A stretch of DNA of 64,000 bases from Roseovarius albus (GTDB lineage: Bacteria; Pseudomonadota; Alphaproteobacteria; Rhodobacterales; Rhodobacteraceae). Numbering within the stretch: position 1 is the first letter of the stretch; each line of letters starts with the position of its first letter. The translations under genes were made by a program, and so were the position numbers. The notes under the pieces were generated by a model, which did no database searches, was not told the DNA's origin, and saw only the letters and a list, made by a program, of their open reading frames with translations. The stretch is from contig NZ_FWFX01000009.1 of NCBI RefSeq assembly GCF_900172335.1, positions 62,001 through 126,000 of the forward strand. Reading direction: 5' to 3'. This document shows positions 8,677 to 17,320 of the stretch, piece after piece.

Positions 8677-9399
8677 ATGAAACTGAGTGACTTCAAAGCC
8701 CTGACATTTGATGTCTACGGAACACTGATTGATTGGGAAAGCGGGATGGTAGCAGGCTTGAAACCTCTGACCGACAAGGTCAGCCAGCCTTTGACACGCG
8801 ACAAAATCTTGGAGGCACATGCCTATTATGAATCCACAACGCAACGCTGGACACCCGCCCAAAAATACTCCGAACTTTTGCCGGTGGTGTATCGCCGCTT
8901 GGCTGAAGAATGGGGTGTTGAGGTCACTTGGGAAGAATGTCAGGCCTATGGCTTTTCAGTCCGACAGTGGCCCGCGTTTGATGACAGTCGTTCGGCCCTG
9001 GCCTATCTCAAGCAGCACTACAAACTGGTCGTGCTAACAAACACTGATAACCTCAGTTTTCAAGGTTCAAATGCCCGTCTCGGGGTGCATTTCGACGGAA
9101 TCTATACGGCTGAGGACATCGGTAGTTACAAACCCGCAGATCGCAATTTCGATTACATGCTGGAAACGCTGGCACGACAAGGCATTCAAAAAGGTGACAT
9201 TTTGCACACCGCAGAAAGCATGTTCCACGATCACGTCCCAGCCAATAAACACGGGCTGGCCAATTGCTGGATCTACCGCCGCCACAGCAAAGAGGGCTTT
9301 GGTGCAACGATGAATCCCGGCGATTTGCCAAGCTATGATTTCCGCTTCAACAGCATGTCGGATCTGGTCGCGACTCATAAGGCGGAACTGGAGGAATAG
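8677..9399 (+). CDS. Haloacid dehalogenase type II-like HAD hydrolase
   Basis: The 240-residue protein has all HAD motifs: DVYGT with the nucleophile Asp12, LTNTDN as motif II, KPADRNFDYML as motif III and an acidic motif IV region around ESMFHDHVPA. The layout and the FDVYGTLIDW start are those of class II 2-haloacid dehalogenases, though many such proteins act on phosphate esters. The ATG at 8677 follows AAAAGGA and opens exactly at the fold, so the earlier frame start at 8641 was rejected. It is followed 100 bases on by the DpkA-like reductase. Confidence 0.8.
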   Translation: MKLSDFKALTFDVYGTLIDWESGMVAGLKPLTDKVSQPLTRDKILEAHAYYESTTQRWTPAQKYSELLPVVYRRLAEEWGVEVTWEECQAYGFSVRQWPAFDDSRSALAYLKQHYKLVVLTNTDNLSFQGSNARLGVHFDGIYTAEDIGSYKPADRNFDYMLETLARQGIQKGDILHTAESMFHDHVPANKHGLANCWIYRRHSKEGFGATMNPGDLPSYDFRFNSMSDLVATHKAELEE

Positions 9400-9499
9400 G
9401 CCCGCAATACCATGCGACTACTTGCTGGCCATCGTCGCAAATATCGTTAACCATGCGCCCCTGACACATAAAAATTCTGACAAAGGGCGGCCTGACGAC

Positions 9500-10495
9500 A
9501 TGAGCACACTCGATCTGACACTTGATGAAATCTATACGCTGGCAAATGCCACGATGGTCGCCAATGGCTGTGATGAAGACAACGCCAACGCCTTGGCCGA
9601 CATTGTCACCCGGGCCGAACGGGATGGCTCGCATTCCCACGGTCTGTTCCGTGTGCCCGGCTATGTCAAAGCCCTGCGTAGTGGCAAAGTCAATGGCAAA
9701 GCCAAGCCTACAGTGATCCGTAAAACACCCTCGGTCATTCAGGTGGATGGCGGTGGCTGCTTTGCCCCGTTGGCTCAGGCCGTCGGTCTTCTCGCTCTGG
9801 CCGAAGCCGCCAATGAATCGGGTGCCGCAGCCTTATCATTGGTCAACATCCACCACTTTGCCGCGCTCTGGCCAGAGACCGAATATCTGGCGGACCGGGG
9901 ACTAGTAGGAATTGCCTGCACCGCCTATATGCCCTCTGTCGCGCCTGCCGGATCGAAGGAAAAGCTCTTCGGTACCAACCCGATATCCTTTGCCTGGCCG
10001 CGCCCAGGAAAATCGCCTATCTGCTATGACATGGCGACGGCCGCCATGGCGATGGGAGACGTGCAGATTGCTGCCCGCGATGGCAAAACCGTGCCTCCCG
10101 GAACCGGCCTTGATGCGGATGGCAATGAAACCACTGATCCCGCCAAAATCGCCAAAGGTGTGCTGCTGCCCTTTGGCGGTTACAAAGGTTCAGCCATTGC
10201 CTTGATGGTAGAATTGTTGGCTGCGGGCCTAACCGGCGAGCGCTTCAGCTATGAAGCCGCCGAACATGACAACAAGGATGGCGGCCCACCACGCGGAGGT
10301 GAGATGGTGATCGCTCTGTCACCGGCTGTCATTGCAGGCGAAGGCTGGGCTGAACACGCTGAAGAATTTGTTGACCGTCTGGCGGGGCTCGAAGGCGTCC
10401 GACTCCCCGGCGCACGCCGCCACGCAAACCGGCTGGATACTGGCCCGCGCGCCATCAATGCCACACTTGTCGAAACCATTCGTGGGCTCTGCTAG
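9500..10495 (+). CDS. dpkA: Delta1-piperideine-2-carboxylate/pyrroline-2-carboxylate reductase-like
   Basis: The 331-residue protein is of the malate/L-lactate dehydrogenase (Ldh2) family and, within it, closest to DpkA. It has DGSHSHGLFRVPGY (residues 42-55), HHFAALWPETE, LFGTNPISFAWPRPG, GDVQIAARDGK and LLPFGGYKGSAIALMVELL. The SHSHG signature separates this group from malate and ureidoglycolate dehydrogenases. The reaction is NADPH-linked reduction of cyclic imino acids to L-pipecolate or L-proline. The ATG at 9500 opens at the family N-terminus; the upstream 55 codons are not family-like. The real substrate in this organism is open. Confidence 0.7.
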   Translation: MSTLDLTLDEIYTLANATMVANGCDEDNANALADIVTRAERDGSHSHGLFRVPGYVKALRSGKVNGKAKPTVIRKTPSVIQVDGGGCFAPLAQAVGLLALAEAANESGAAALSLVNIHHFAALWPETEYLADRGLVGIACTAYMPSVAPAGSKEKLFGTNPISFAWPRPGKSPICYDMATAAMAMGDVQIAARDGKTVPPGTGLDADGNETTDPAKIAKGVLLPFGGYKGSAIALMVELLAAGLTGERFSYEAAEHDNKDGGPPRGGEMVIALSPAVIAGEGWAEHAEEFVDRLAGLEGVRLPGARRHANRLDTGPRAINATLVETIRGLC

Positions 10496-10521
10496 AGGCT
10501 GCAAATTTTTAATCAGATGCG

Positions 10522-10547
10522 GGGCCTGACACATAAATTGCAGGCCC
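10522..10547. terminator. Stem-loop between convergent genes
   Basis: GGGCCTG (10522-10528) pairs with CAGGCCC (10541-10547) around a 12-base loop. It lies between the reductase and MarR genes, which face each other. There is no T run, so termination is only possible. Confidence 0.35.
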
Positions 10548-10555
10548 TAGCGTCA

Positions 10556-11068
10556 TTAGCCCGGGCCATTTGTGCTGGCCCCGTCTGAAATCACGAAGCT
10601 GGATAATGCCTTTAAAAGATCATTCAGGTCGCTTTGTTGTTTGAGAGATAACCCATCCATCAATCGATGTTGAGTCGCGACATGATCAGTCACTGCAGCA
10701 TTGATCAATGAGAAACCCTCTTGGGTCAGCCGCACCAAAAACCCACGTTTGTCATCAGGGTTTTGAACCCTTTCAACCAGCTCTCGTTTCACCAATTGAT
10801 CGATGCGGTTGGTCATGGTTCCAGATGTCACCATGGTCAGTTCAAGCAACTCGCCTGGAGACAGGCCTTCGGCTTTTCCGGATCTGAGCAAAGTCGCAAG
10901 AACATCAAAACTGGCGAGATTCAGAGCATGCTCTTTCCAGGTTTTCTCCATCTCCGCCCGAAGCAAGATTCCAAGGCGCAATATCCGGCCAATGGGCTCC
11001 ATGGGGCCAACGTTAAGGTCAGGGCGAACCTTGTTCCACTGGCCAATAATAAAGTCAACTTCATCCAT
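10556..11068 (-). CDS. MarR family regulator
   Basis: The 170-residue protein shows the MarR winged helix: LASFDVLATLLRSG, SPGELLELTMVTSGTMTNRIDQL and a wing with NPDDKRGFLVRLT. It is divergent from a DMT exporter, and two inverted repeats lie between the two genes. The usual arrangement is self-repression plus control of the exporter, relieved by a small aromatic or toxic ligand. The ligand cannot be told from sequence. Confidence 0.9.
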   Translation of the reverse strand: MDEVDFIIGQWNKVRPDLNVGPMEPIGRILRLGILLRAEMEKTWKEHALNLASFDVLATLLRSGKAEGLSPGELLELTMVTSGTMTNRIDQLVKRELVERVQNPDDKRGFLVRLTQEGFSLINAAVTDHVATQHRLMDGLSLKQQSDLNDLLKALSSFVISDGASTNGPG

Positions 11069-11091
11069 GAATAGTGAGTAGTCAGAATTTA

Positions 11092-11133
11092 TCTTGACGT
11101 CAAGAGTTATGAATATATCTTGACATCAAGATA
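11092..11133. promoter_or_regulatory. Two MarR-type operators
   Basis: TCTTGACGTCAAGA (11092-11105) is a perfect palindrome. TATCTTGACATCAAGATA (11116-11133) has perfect eight-base arms. The centres are 26 bases apart. The CTTGAnnTCAAG core is the known shape for many MarR family sites. They lie in the 79-base gap between the regulator and the exporter, close to the exporter start. Confidence 0.8.
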
Positions 11134-11147
11134 AACGGAGATTCGCC

Positions 11148-12038
11148 ATGAAAGACCAAATTGACATTGTTTTGACATCCCTTGCGCCGCTGGTGTGGGG
11201 CAGCACGTATTATGTCACGACACAGCACCTTCCTGAGGGGTACCCGCTAACCATGGCAGCACTGCGCGCTCTGCCAGCAGGATTGCTATTGCTTGTCTTG
11301 GCGCGGCAGTTACCACGGGGGGTGTGGTGGGTGCGCGTCTTTGCGCTTGGTGCCCTCAATTTCACCCTTTTCTGGGCGTTGCTCTTTCTCGCAGCTTATC
11401 GACTTCCAGGGGGTGTCGCGGCGACGGTCGGTGCAGTTCAACCTCTTATTGTTGTCTTTCTCGCCTCTGCCATTCTGAGGTCGGCGCTTCGGAGCAAAGC
11501 AATAGTCGCCGCCGCCATGGGCGTGGTTGGGGTCAGCTTCCTTGTCCTTGGCGCAGGGGATGCTTTGGATACTGTTGGTTTACTGGCAGGCCTAGCCGGA
11601 GCGGTTTCGATGGCAGCAGGCACCGTTTTGACGCGAAAATGGCAACCTCCGGTGTCTCTGCTCACATTCACGGCTTGGCAACTCACGGCGGGTGGACTGC
11701 TTCTGGTGCCCCTCGCAATCTTCATCGAACCGCCATTGCCGCCGCTGGAGTTGGAGAACATCTTAGGTATTTCATACCTCAGCCTCATTGGTGCGGCGCT
11801 TACCTACATTCTATGGTTCAGGGGCATATCCCACATCGGTCCCACTGCCGTTTCGGCCCTCGGATTTCTTAGCCCATTGTCTGCGGTCCTGATCGGCTGG
11901 ATCATGCTGGGCCAAGCGATGACTGCCTGGCAAATCGTCGGTGCAGGGATCGTGTTATCGGCAGTATGGCTTGGTCAACACGCCAATTCCAGCAGACACT
12001 CCTCACTCCCAAATCAATCCATGCAAACATCCCACTAA
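11148..12038 (+). CDS. DMT superfamily (EamA) exporter
   Basis: The 296-residue protein has ten hydrophobic segments in two EamA repeats (first repeat from PLVWGSTYYVTT, second from VSMAAGTVLTRKW). It is an inner-membrane drug/metabolite transporter, probably exporting the compound sensed by the adjacent MarR protein. CGGAG gives a good ribosome site before the ATG. It precedes the NAD(P)-binding protein by 11 bases and is surely in one transcript with it. Confidence 0.9.
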   Translation: MKDQIDIVLTSLAPLVWGSTYYVTTQHLPEGYPLTMAALRALPAGLLLLVLARQLPRGVWWVRVFALGALNFTLFWALLFLAAYRLPGGVAATVGAVQPLIVVFLASAILRSALRSKAIVAAAMGVVGVSFLVLGAGDALDTVGLLAGLAGAVSMAAGTVLTRKWQPPVSLLTFTAWQLTAGGLLLVPLAIFIEPPLPPLELENILGISYLSLIGAALTYILWFRGISHIGPTAVSALGFLSPLSAVLIGWIMLGQAMTAWQIVGAGIVLSAVWLGQHANSSRHSSLPNQSMQTSH

Positions 12039-12049
12039 AGGAGAGCCCC

Positions 12050-12691
12050 ATGAAAATCGTTGTATTCGGAGCCACAGGTGACGTCGGAACCCGTATTGTT
12101 ACAGAGGCCATTCAACGCGGTCATCATGTCACTGCCGTGGTCAGAAACAAGGCCAGCCTATCCAAGCTGCCTGAACACATTACTGTCCATATAGCTGATG
12201 CCCGCAACCCATCAGAGGTTGCTGAAGCAATGAATGGTCAGGATTTGGCGATCAGTTCCCTTCGAACCCCATCTGGACAAGAGGGAGAGGTTGTTGGGCT
12301 GACGCAATCCATCCTGAAAGGCGCCGCACGGGCGGGTATCCGGGTCATAATCGTCGGAGGTGCCGCCCGTCTACACCTGCCAAATGGCAGCCCGCATAGC
12401 GTTCTCACTGCGCCGGGTTTCTTACCTGAAAGTGTTGTTCCAACGGCCAGAGCCTCATATGCACAATATGAACTCTGTAGCAGCGATCTCGTTGTGAACT
12501 GGACCTACGCAAGCCCCGCGGCTCTGTTGCGACCCGGCACACGGCGAGGCACCTACCGAACTGGTACCGACACGTTGTTGGTCGACGAAGATGGAAATTC
12601 GGAAATCTCGATGGAGGATTTTGCTGCCGCCTTGGTGGAGGAAGCCCAGAACGCTCAGTTTGTCCGCACGTCGTTTACGGTCGGTTACTGA
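12050..12691 (+). CDS. NAD(P)H-binding Rossmann-fold protein
   Basis: The 213-residue protein opens with the dinucleotide-binding pattern VVFGATGDVGTRIV (residues 4-17) and has the layout of NmrA/SDR-like NAD(P)H-binding proteins, with no full SDR catalytic Tyr-x3-Lys visible. Such proteins act as quinone or flavin reductases or as redox sensors. The ATG at 12050 follows AAAGGAGAG, and the frame extension upstream overlaps the exporter and was rejected. It is cotranscribed with the exporter under MarR control, so a role in resistance to a reactive compound is plausible. Confidence 0.8.
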   Translation: MKIVVFGATGDVGTRIVTEAIQRGHHVTAVVRNKASLSKLPEHITVHIADARNPSEVAEAMNGQDLAISSLRTPSGQEGEVVGLTQSILKGAARAGIRVIIVGGAARLHLPNGSPHSVLTAPGFLPESVVPTARASYAQYELCSSDLVVNWTYASPAALLRPGTRRGTYRTGTDTLLVDEDGNSEISMEDFAAALVEEAQNAQFVRTSFTVGY

Positions 12692-12738
12692 CGCCTGTAC
12701 ATCAAGGCCTGCCTCCGATTGGGGACAGGCCACTGATC

Positions 12739-13704
12739 TTAAAAATCAACCTCGATGGCGATACCCTTTTGGACCGCGAGATCAACGACCGAGGCCGCCA
12801 CGGCAAGATCTTGCAATCCGACGCCTGTGCCATCGAACACTGTGATTTGATCGTCAGAAGTCCGACCGGAGTTTGTGCCATTTATCACTGCCCCCAGTTG
12901 GGCAACGTCGCTCTCGGCAATCAGCCCTTCGGCCACGGCATGCTGCGCTTCGCCGATCGAAATAGATTGCGCCACTTCGTCGGTGAACACGGAGGCTTTG
13001 GCCAATATCGCGGATTCAACTTCTTGCTTGCCTTTTGTATCGGTCCCCATGCAGGCCACATGCGTGCCCGGTGAGACATGACCGGCCATCAAAGACGGTG
13101 CAAAGGCCGAAGTGATAGAGATGATGACATCCGCTTCAAGCATGCCAGGCAACTCAACTGCTTCAAACGCGACGCCTGCCTCGTTGGCCACCTTTTCGAT
13201 GTTGGGCAGAATTTCAGGGTGATAGTTCCAGCCGATGACCTTTTCAAAACTGCGCTGCTCGAGGGCTGCGCGCAGTTGGAATGTCGCTTGGTGGCCTGCG
13301 CCGATCATGCCTATCACCTTGGCATCTTTGCGCGCCAAATGTTTGATCGATACGGAAGAGGCCGCCGCTGTCCGCAGCGCGGTCAAAAGGTTGCCACCGA
13401 CCATCGCCTTGGCCTTGCCGGTATCCGGATCGAACAAGAACACGGTTGATTGGTGATTAATCAGCCCTCGGCGTTCAAGATTGTTGGGCCAATAGCCCCC
13501 GGCCTTCAACCCCAATGTTAACCCGGCCTGATCAAAGCCACCTTTGAAGCCATATAGAGCATCTTCATGGCCAATCGCCTCGCGAACGACCGGGAAGTTA
13601 TAAGCATCGCCTGCGGCCATGGCGGCAAACACCTTTTCCACAGCATCAAAGGCTGCCTCGCGGGTCATCAGATCGGCGATTTCGCGTTCGGGTACGATCA
13701 GCAT
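12739..13704 (-). CDS. bhcD: Iminosuccinate reductase of the beta-hydroxyaspartate cycle
   Basis: The 321-residue protein belongs to the ornithine cyclodeaminase/mu-crystallin family, with GGNLLTALRTAAAS and a Rossmann motif GMIGAGHQA near residue 130. Standing last in a bhcA-B-C-D set, it is the reductase that turns iminosuccinate into L-aspartate using NAD(P)H, which regenerates the amino donor for BhcA. The start at 13704 has AAAGAGA upstream; the extra 12 codons to 13740 were left out. A stem-loop separates it from bhcC. Generic annotation as ornithine cyclodeaminase would be misleading here. Confidence 0.92.
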   Translation of the reverse strand: MLIVPEREIADLMTREAAFDAVEKVFAAMAAGDAYNFPVVREAIGHEDALYGFKGGFDQAGLTLGLKAGGYWPNNLERRGLINHQSTVFLFDPDTGKAKAMVGGNLLTALRTAAASSVSIKHLARKDAKVIGMIGAGHQATFQLRAALEQRSFEKVIGWNYHPEILPNIEKVANEAGVAFEAVELPGMLEADVIISITSAFAPSLMAGHVSPGTHVACMGTDTKGKQEVESAILAKASVFTDEVAQSISIGEAQHAVAEGLIAESDVAQLGAVINGTNSGRTSDDQITVFDGTGVGLQDLAVAASVVDLAVQKGIAIEVDF

Positions 13705-13778
13705 GAGTTTCTCTTTCGTAAAAGCGGGGATCGGACGCACCGACCCCCCAAGTCACCCACCAAAGCGGTGGCTCAGGA

Positions 13779-13805
13779 TGCCCCTGACAGGGATCGGCAG
13801 GGGCA
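13779..13805 (-). promoter_or_regulatory. Stem-loop between bhcC and bhcD
   Basis: TGCCCCTG (13779-13786) pairs exactly with CAGGGGCA (13798-13805) over an 11-base loop. In the mRNA it falls in the 115-base gap after bhcC. With no U run it is more likely a processing or mRNA-stability element than a terminator, and could set bhcD levels apart from bhcA-C. Confidence 0.45.
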
Positions 13806-13819
13806 GGGGTTCCGTTTGA

Positions 13820-14983
13820 TTAATAGGCTTTGCCGCGGGCTGATACCGGCCACAAAGTTTCCACCACGCCGCCGCGGACACCGACGTACCAGTCGTGGAC
13901 ATTGGCGGTTGGGTCACAGTGTCCGGGAACCAGCTTGAGCTTGTCGTTGACCTTCAGCGTACCATCCAGGTCGGACACAACGCCATGCTCGTCGGAGCAT
14001 TTGACGTATTCCACATCGGTGCGGCCAAAGATCACCGGCAGACCAGAGTCGACCGACTGCGCCTTGAGGCCCGCATCAACGATGGCCTTGTCGGCCTTTG
14101 CATGTGACATGACCGAAGTCAGGATGAAGAATGCGTTCTCCCATTCGCCCTGATCGATGCGTTTGCCATCTTGATCCAAGATGCGTCCATAGTCTGCATC
14201 CATGAAGGCGTAAGACCCACACTGCAGTTCGTTGAACACGCCCGAATTACTCTCGAAGTAGTAAGAGCCTGTACCGCCGCCACCAACAATATCGCACTCG
14301 ATTCCGTCTGATTTCAACGCCTCAACCGCGTCTTTCACCATGGCCACGGCCACGTCGATCTTGGCTTTACGATCTTCATAGCTGTCCATGTGTTGCATCG
14401 CGCCTTGATAGGCTTGAATGCCTGAGAACTTCAGCCCCTCAGCGCCATCGATGGCCTTGGCGATATCCACAACTGCGGATGTAGTTGTCACACCGCAACG
14501 GCCCGCGCCGCAGTCGATTTCAACCAGACATTCGATCTCGGTGCCATGCCTTTGCGCCGCTGCAGACAGATCAGCCACATTCGCAATGTCATCGACACAG
14601 CAGATTGTGCGGGCCCCCAGCTTGGGCAGGCGCGCGAGCCGGTCGATTTTGGCGGGATCACGGACCTGATTGGACACGAGTACGTCCTGGATCCCGCCGC
14701 GGGCAAACACTTCAGCTTCGGACACCTTCTGGCAACAGACACCGCAAGCGCCGCCCAGTTCAACCTGCAACTTCGCCACGTCCACCGATTTGTGCATCTT
14801 GCCATGCACCCGGTGGCGCATGCCGTGGGCCTTGGCGTAATCGCCCATTTTCTTGATGTTGCGCTCCAGCGCATCCAGATCCAGCACCAGACTTGGCGTT
14901 TGAATATCGGCTTCGTTCATGCCGGGCAGAGCAGGCACGTCAAAGCCAACCTCAAGCCCCTCGAATTTTGTTTGTGCGTTCAT
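13820..14983 (-). CDS. bhcC: beta-Hydroxyaspartate aldolase
   Basis: The 387-residue PLP enzyme has the alanine-racemase-fold barrel of D-threonine aldolases: RVHGKMHKS (presumed PLP lysine Lys62) and the C-terminal metal site HCDPTANVHD (His355, Asp357). In the bhc context it joins glyoxylate and glycine to form (2R,3S)-beta-hydroxyaspartate. The ATG at 14983 follows AAAGGAG; the longer frame upstream is a shadow of bhcB. The gap to bhcB is 14 bases. Confidence 0.94.
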   Translation of the reverse strand: MNAQTKFEGLEVGFDVPALPGMNEADIQTPSLVLDLDALERNIKKMGDYAKAHGMRHRVHGKMHKSVDVAKLQVELGGACGVCCQKVSEAEVFARGGIQDVLVSNQVRDPAKIDRLARLPKLGARTICCVDDIANVADLSAAAQRHGTEIECLVEIDCGAGRCGVTTTSAVVDIAKAIDGAEGLKFSGIQAYQGAMQHMDSYEDRKAKIDVAVAMVKDAVEALKSDGIECDIVGGGGTGSYYFESNSGVFNELQCGSYAFMDADYGRILDQDGKRIDQGEWENAFFILTSVMSHAKADKAIVDAGLKAQSVDSGLPVIFGRTDVEYVKCSDEHGVVSDLDGTLKVNDKLKLVPGHCDPTANVHDWYVGVRGGVVETLWPVSARGKAY

Positions 14984-14997
14984 TGGAATGGCTCCTT

Positions 14998-15948
14998 TCA
15001 CGTCGTCCAAGGCAGAGTGTCGAGGTCGACATTCCCGCCGGTGATTATGATCCCGACCCGCTTGCCTGCAAATCGGTCCTTGTTCTTTAGAATGGCAGCG
15101 AGCGACACAGAGGAACTGGCCTCCATCACGATCCTCAAGTGCTTCCACGACAACTTCATCGACTCGATGATCTCCGCCTCTGACACCGTCAGAATGTCGC
15201 TCACGTGGTCTGAGACGAAATGCCAAGTCAGATCCTTGAGCGGCACCAGCAGACCATCGGCGATGGTCTTGGGCGCATCGTCAGCAATGATGTGGCCCGC
15301 CTTGAAGCTGCGATAGGCATCGTCTGCCTGTTCAGGCTCTGCCGCGATCACTTGTGTCTCCGGTGCCAGATTGGACAGCGTCAGGCAGGTGCCAGAAATC
15401 ATCCCACCGCCGCCAATTGGGGCAATAACCGTATCAAGACCGTCGGTCTGCTCGATGAATTCCTTCGCACAGGTACCTTGGCCAGCGATAACTCGGTGAT
15501 CGTTGTAGGGGTGGATGAAATCACCACCCGTTGCCGCCTGAACCTTGGCAAAGGTTTCCTCTCGCGACGATGTAGACGGCTCACATTCGGTAATCTGACC
15601 GCCATAGCGGCGCACCGTATCCTTTTTCGCCTGTGGCGCGGTATACGGCATCACAACATTGCATGGAATGCCACGCCGCTTTGCCGCATAAGACAGACAA
15701 GAGGCGTGATTTCCAGAGGAATGCGTCGCCACACCTTTGGCAGCTTGATCCTCGTCCAGACCAAACACCGCATTGGATGCACCGCGTACCTTAAAGGCCC
15801 CCGGTTCCTGAAAATTCTCGCATTTAAAAAACAACTCCGCCCCGGTCAGCTCGTTGAGATACTCTGACGTGCGCACTGGGGTGCGTCGGATATGCGGCGC
15901 AATCCGTACATGCGCCGCCAGCATGTCCTCGTAAGTGGGGATATACAT
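14998..15948 (-). CDS. bhcB: beta-Hydroxyaspartate dehydratase
   Basis: The 316-residue protein is a fold-type II PLP dehydratase like threonine/serine dehydratases: FKVRGASNA with the PLP Lys53, THSSGNHA, and the phosphate loop GGGGM. Here it removes water from beta-hydroxyaspartate to give iminosuccinate. The start at 15948 (MYIPTYEDM) has AAGGA seven bases upstream. An alternative start at 15963 overlaps the bhcA stop as TGATG and would add five residues. Its place between bhcA and bhcC is diagnostic. Confidence 0.94.
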   Translation of the reverse strand: MYIPTYEDMLAAHVRIAPHIRRTPVRTSEYLNELTGAELFFKCENFQEPGAFKVRGASNAVFGLDEDQAAKGVATHSSGNHASCLSYAAKRRGIPCNVVMPYTAPQAKKDTVRRYGGQITECEPSTSSREETFAKVQAATGGDFIHPYNDHRVIAGQGTCAKEFIEQTDGLDTVIAPIGGGGMISGTCLTLSNLAPETQVIAAEPEQADDAYRSFKAGHIIADDAPKTIADGLLVPLKDLTWHFVSDHVSDILTVSEAEIIESMKLSWKHLRIVMEASSSVSLAAILKNKDRFAGKRVGIIITGGNVDLDTLPWTT

Positions 15949-15962
15949 CGCACAATCCTTCA

Positions 15963-17153
15963 TCACGCCGCTGCCTTGAGCGCCGCCGCCGGATTGGCGC
16001 GGTAATACTCCTGCGCTGCTGCAACGCCCGAGCCCAAAGTGATTTCCAGTCCCAGATCGGCCATGCACATCTCAGCCGTGGCAATGCCGCTCAGCGTCAT
16101 CACATCGGTCAGGCTGCCAAGGTGGCCGATACGGAACACTTTGCCCGCAACCTCGCCCAACCCAACACCAAAGGCGACGCCGTAAGTATTGGCCGCATGA
16201 GTCACGATGTCGGTCGCATTGAACCCCTCGGGCGTGCGAATTGCGCTGACCGTGTCCGAATAAACCTCAGGGCTTACGGCGCAAAGCTCCAACCCCCAGG
16301 CGACAACAGCCTTGCGCACGCCTTCGGCAATACGTGTGTGACGGGCAAAAACATTCTCTAGCCCTTCATTGAGCAGCATAGTGCAGGCTTCATTCAGGCC
16401 ATTCATCAGGCCAACAGCTGGGGTGTAGGGATAAGCATTGGCCGCATAGCCTTTGGCCATGTCATGCACGTCATAGAAGGTGCGCGGCAGGGTGCCCGTC
16501 TTGGTGGCCTCCATCGCCTTGGCGCTGAAGCCAACAATGGCCAGGCCTGCCGGCAGCATGAAACCCTTTTGCGAACCGGTCACCGCAACATCGACGCCCC
16601 ATTCGTCAAAGCGGAAATCCATCGAGCCGATCGAAGACACGCCATCAACAAACAACAGCGCCGGGTGACCCGCTGCATCCAATGCACGACGCACAGCGGC
16701 GATATCGGACTTCACACCAGTGGCGGTTTCATTGTGCGTGGCCAGAACAGCCTTGATCTCGTGGCCTTTGTCGGCTGTCAGAATTTCCTCGTAGCGATCA
16801 GCAGGCAGGCCCTGCCCCCAAGCGGTTTCAACAACCTGAACGTCCAGACCATGACGCTGGCACATATCAATCCAACGATGTGAGAACATGCCGTTACGCG
16901 CCGCCAGGATCTTATCACCTGCGCTCAGGCAGTTAGTCAGCGCCGTTTCCCAGCCGCCCGTGCCGGTCGCTGGAAAGATGAATACCTCGGCCGAGGAGCT
17001 TTTCAGAACCGTGCGCACGCCGTCACGTGCCGGGTGCAGAATCTGCCCGAACAGCGGTGACCGGTGGTCGATTGTCGGCATATCGCAGGCTTTGCGCAGG
17101 GACTCGGGGATATTTGTTGGCCCCGGAATGAAAACTGGATTTTGAAAGCTCAT
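15963..17153 (-). CDS. bhcA: Aspartate-glyoxylate aminotransferase
   Basis: The 396-residue class V aminotransferase shows FIPGPTNIPE at the start, PATGTGGWETAL, ATHNETATGV and the PLP lysine in GSQKGF (Lys196). In the beta-hydroxyaspartate cycle it moves the amino group of aspartate to glyoxylate, giving glycine and oxaloacetate. It is the first gene of the operon, with an ideal AAAGGAG site. The promoter lies in the AT-rich gap shared with bhcR. Homologues are often mislabelled as serine-glyoxylate or alanine-glyoxylate aminotransferase. Confidence 0.94.
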   Translation of the reverse strand: MSFQNPVFIPGPTNIPESLRKACDMPTIDHRSPLFGQILHPARDGVRTVLKSSSAEVFIFPATGTGGWETALTNCLSAGDKILAARNGMFSHRWIDMCQRHGLDVQVVETAWGQGLPADRYEEILTADKGHEIKAVLATHNETATGVKSDIAAVRRALDAAGHPALLFVDGVSSIGSMDFRFDEWGVDVAVTGSQKGFMLPAGLAIVGFSAKAMEATKTGTLPRTFYDVHDMAKGYAANAYPYTPAVGLMNGLNEACTMLLNEGLENVFARHTRIAEGVRKAVVAWGLELCAVSPEVYSDTVSAIRTPEGFNATDIVTHAANTYGVAFGVGLGEVAGKVFRIGHLGSLTDVMTLSGIATAEMCMADLGLEITLGSGVAAAQEYYRANPAAALKAAA

Positions 17154-17205
17154 GGCCGTCTCCTTTGGGTGTTAAACCAAGAGTAGGGTCGGGTATTACA
17201 CTTCT

Positions 17206-17301
17206 CAATTTTTTTGAAATCATTTTTCAAAAATTGGTATTTACGAAAATATATTTATTGTCAGATAGTTATATTTTTCATATTGTGAATTTGATTTTCA
17301 C
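17206..17301. promoter_or_regulatory. bhcA/bhcR divergent promoter with dyad repeats
   Basis: This 167-base gap is far more AT-rich than its surroundings. CAATTTTTTTGAAA (17206-17219) faces TTTCAAAAATTG (17225-17236), a dyad broken only by two extra T. A second dyad, GTGAA (17285-17289) with TTCAC (17297-17301), lies just before bhcR. IclR-type regulators bind AT-rich dyads with GAAA/TTTC arms, so these are the best candidates for BhcR sites. Confidence 0.6.
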
Positions 17302-17320
17302 GAATAATCTGAGGCATTTT

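Noticed and set aside
9500-10495. Ureidoglycolate dehydrogenase (AllD), suggested by the purine context
   Set aside because: Same family, but the SHSHG, HHFAALWPE and LLPFGG motifs match DpkA-type imino acid reductases.
12739-15948. Generic names for three bhc genes (ornithine cyclodeaminase, D-threonine aldolase, threonine dehydratase)
   Set aside because: Gene order with bhcA and divergent IclR-type bhcR identifies the beta-hydroxyaspartate cycle.
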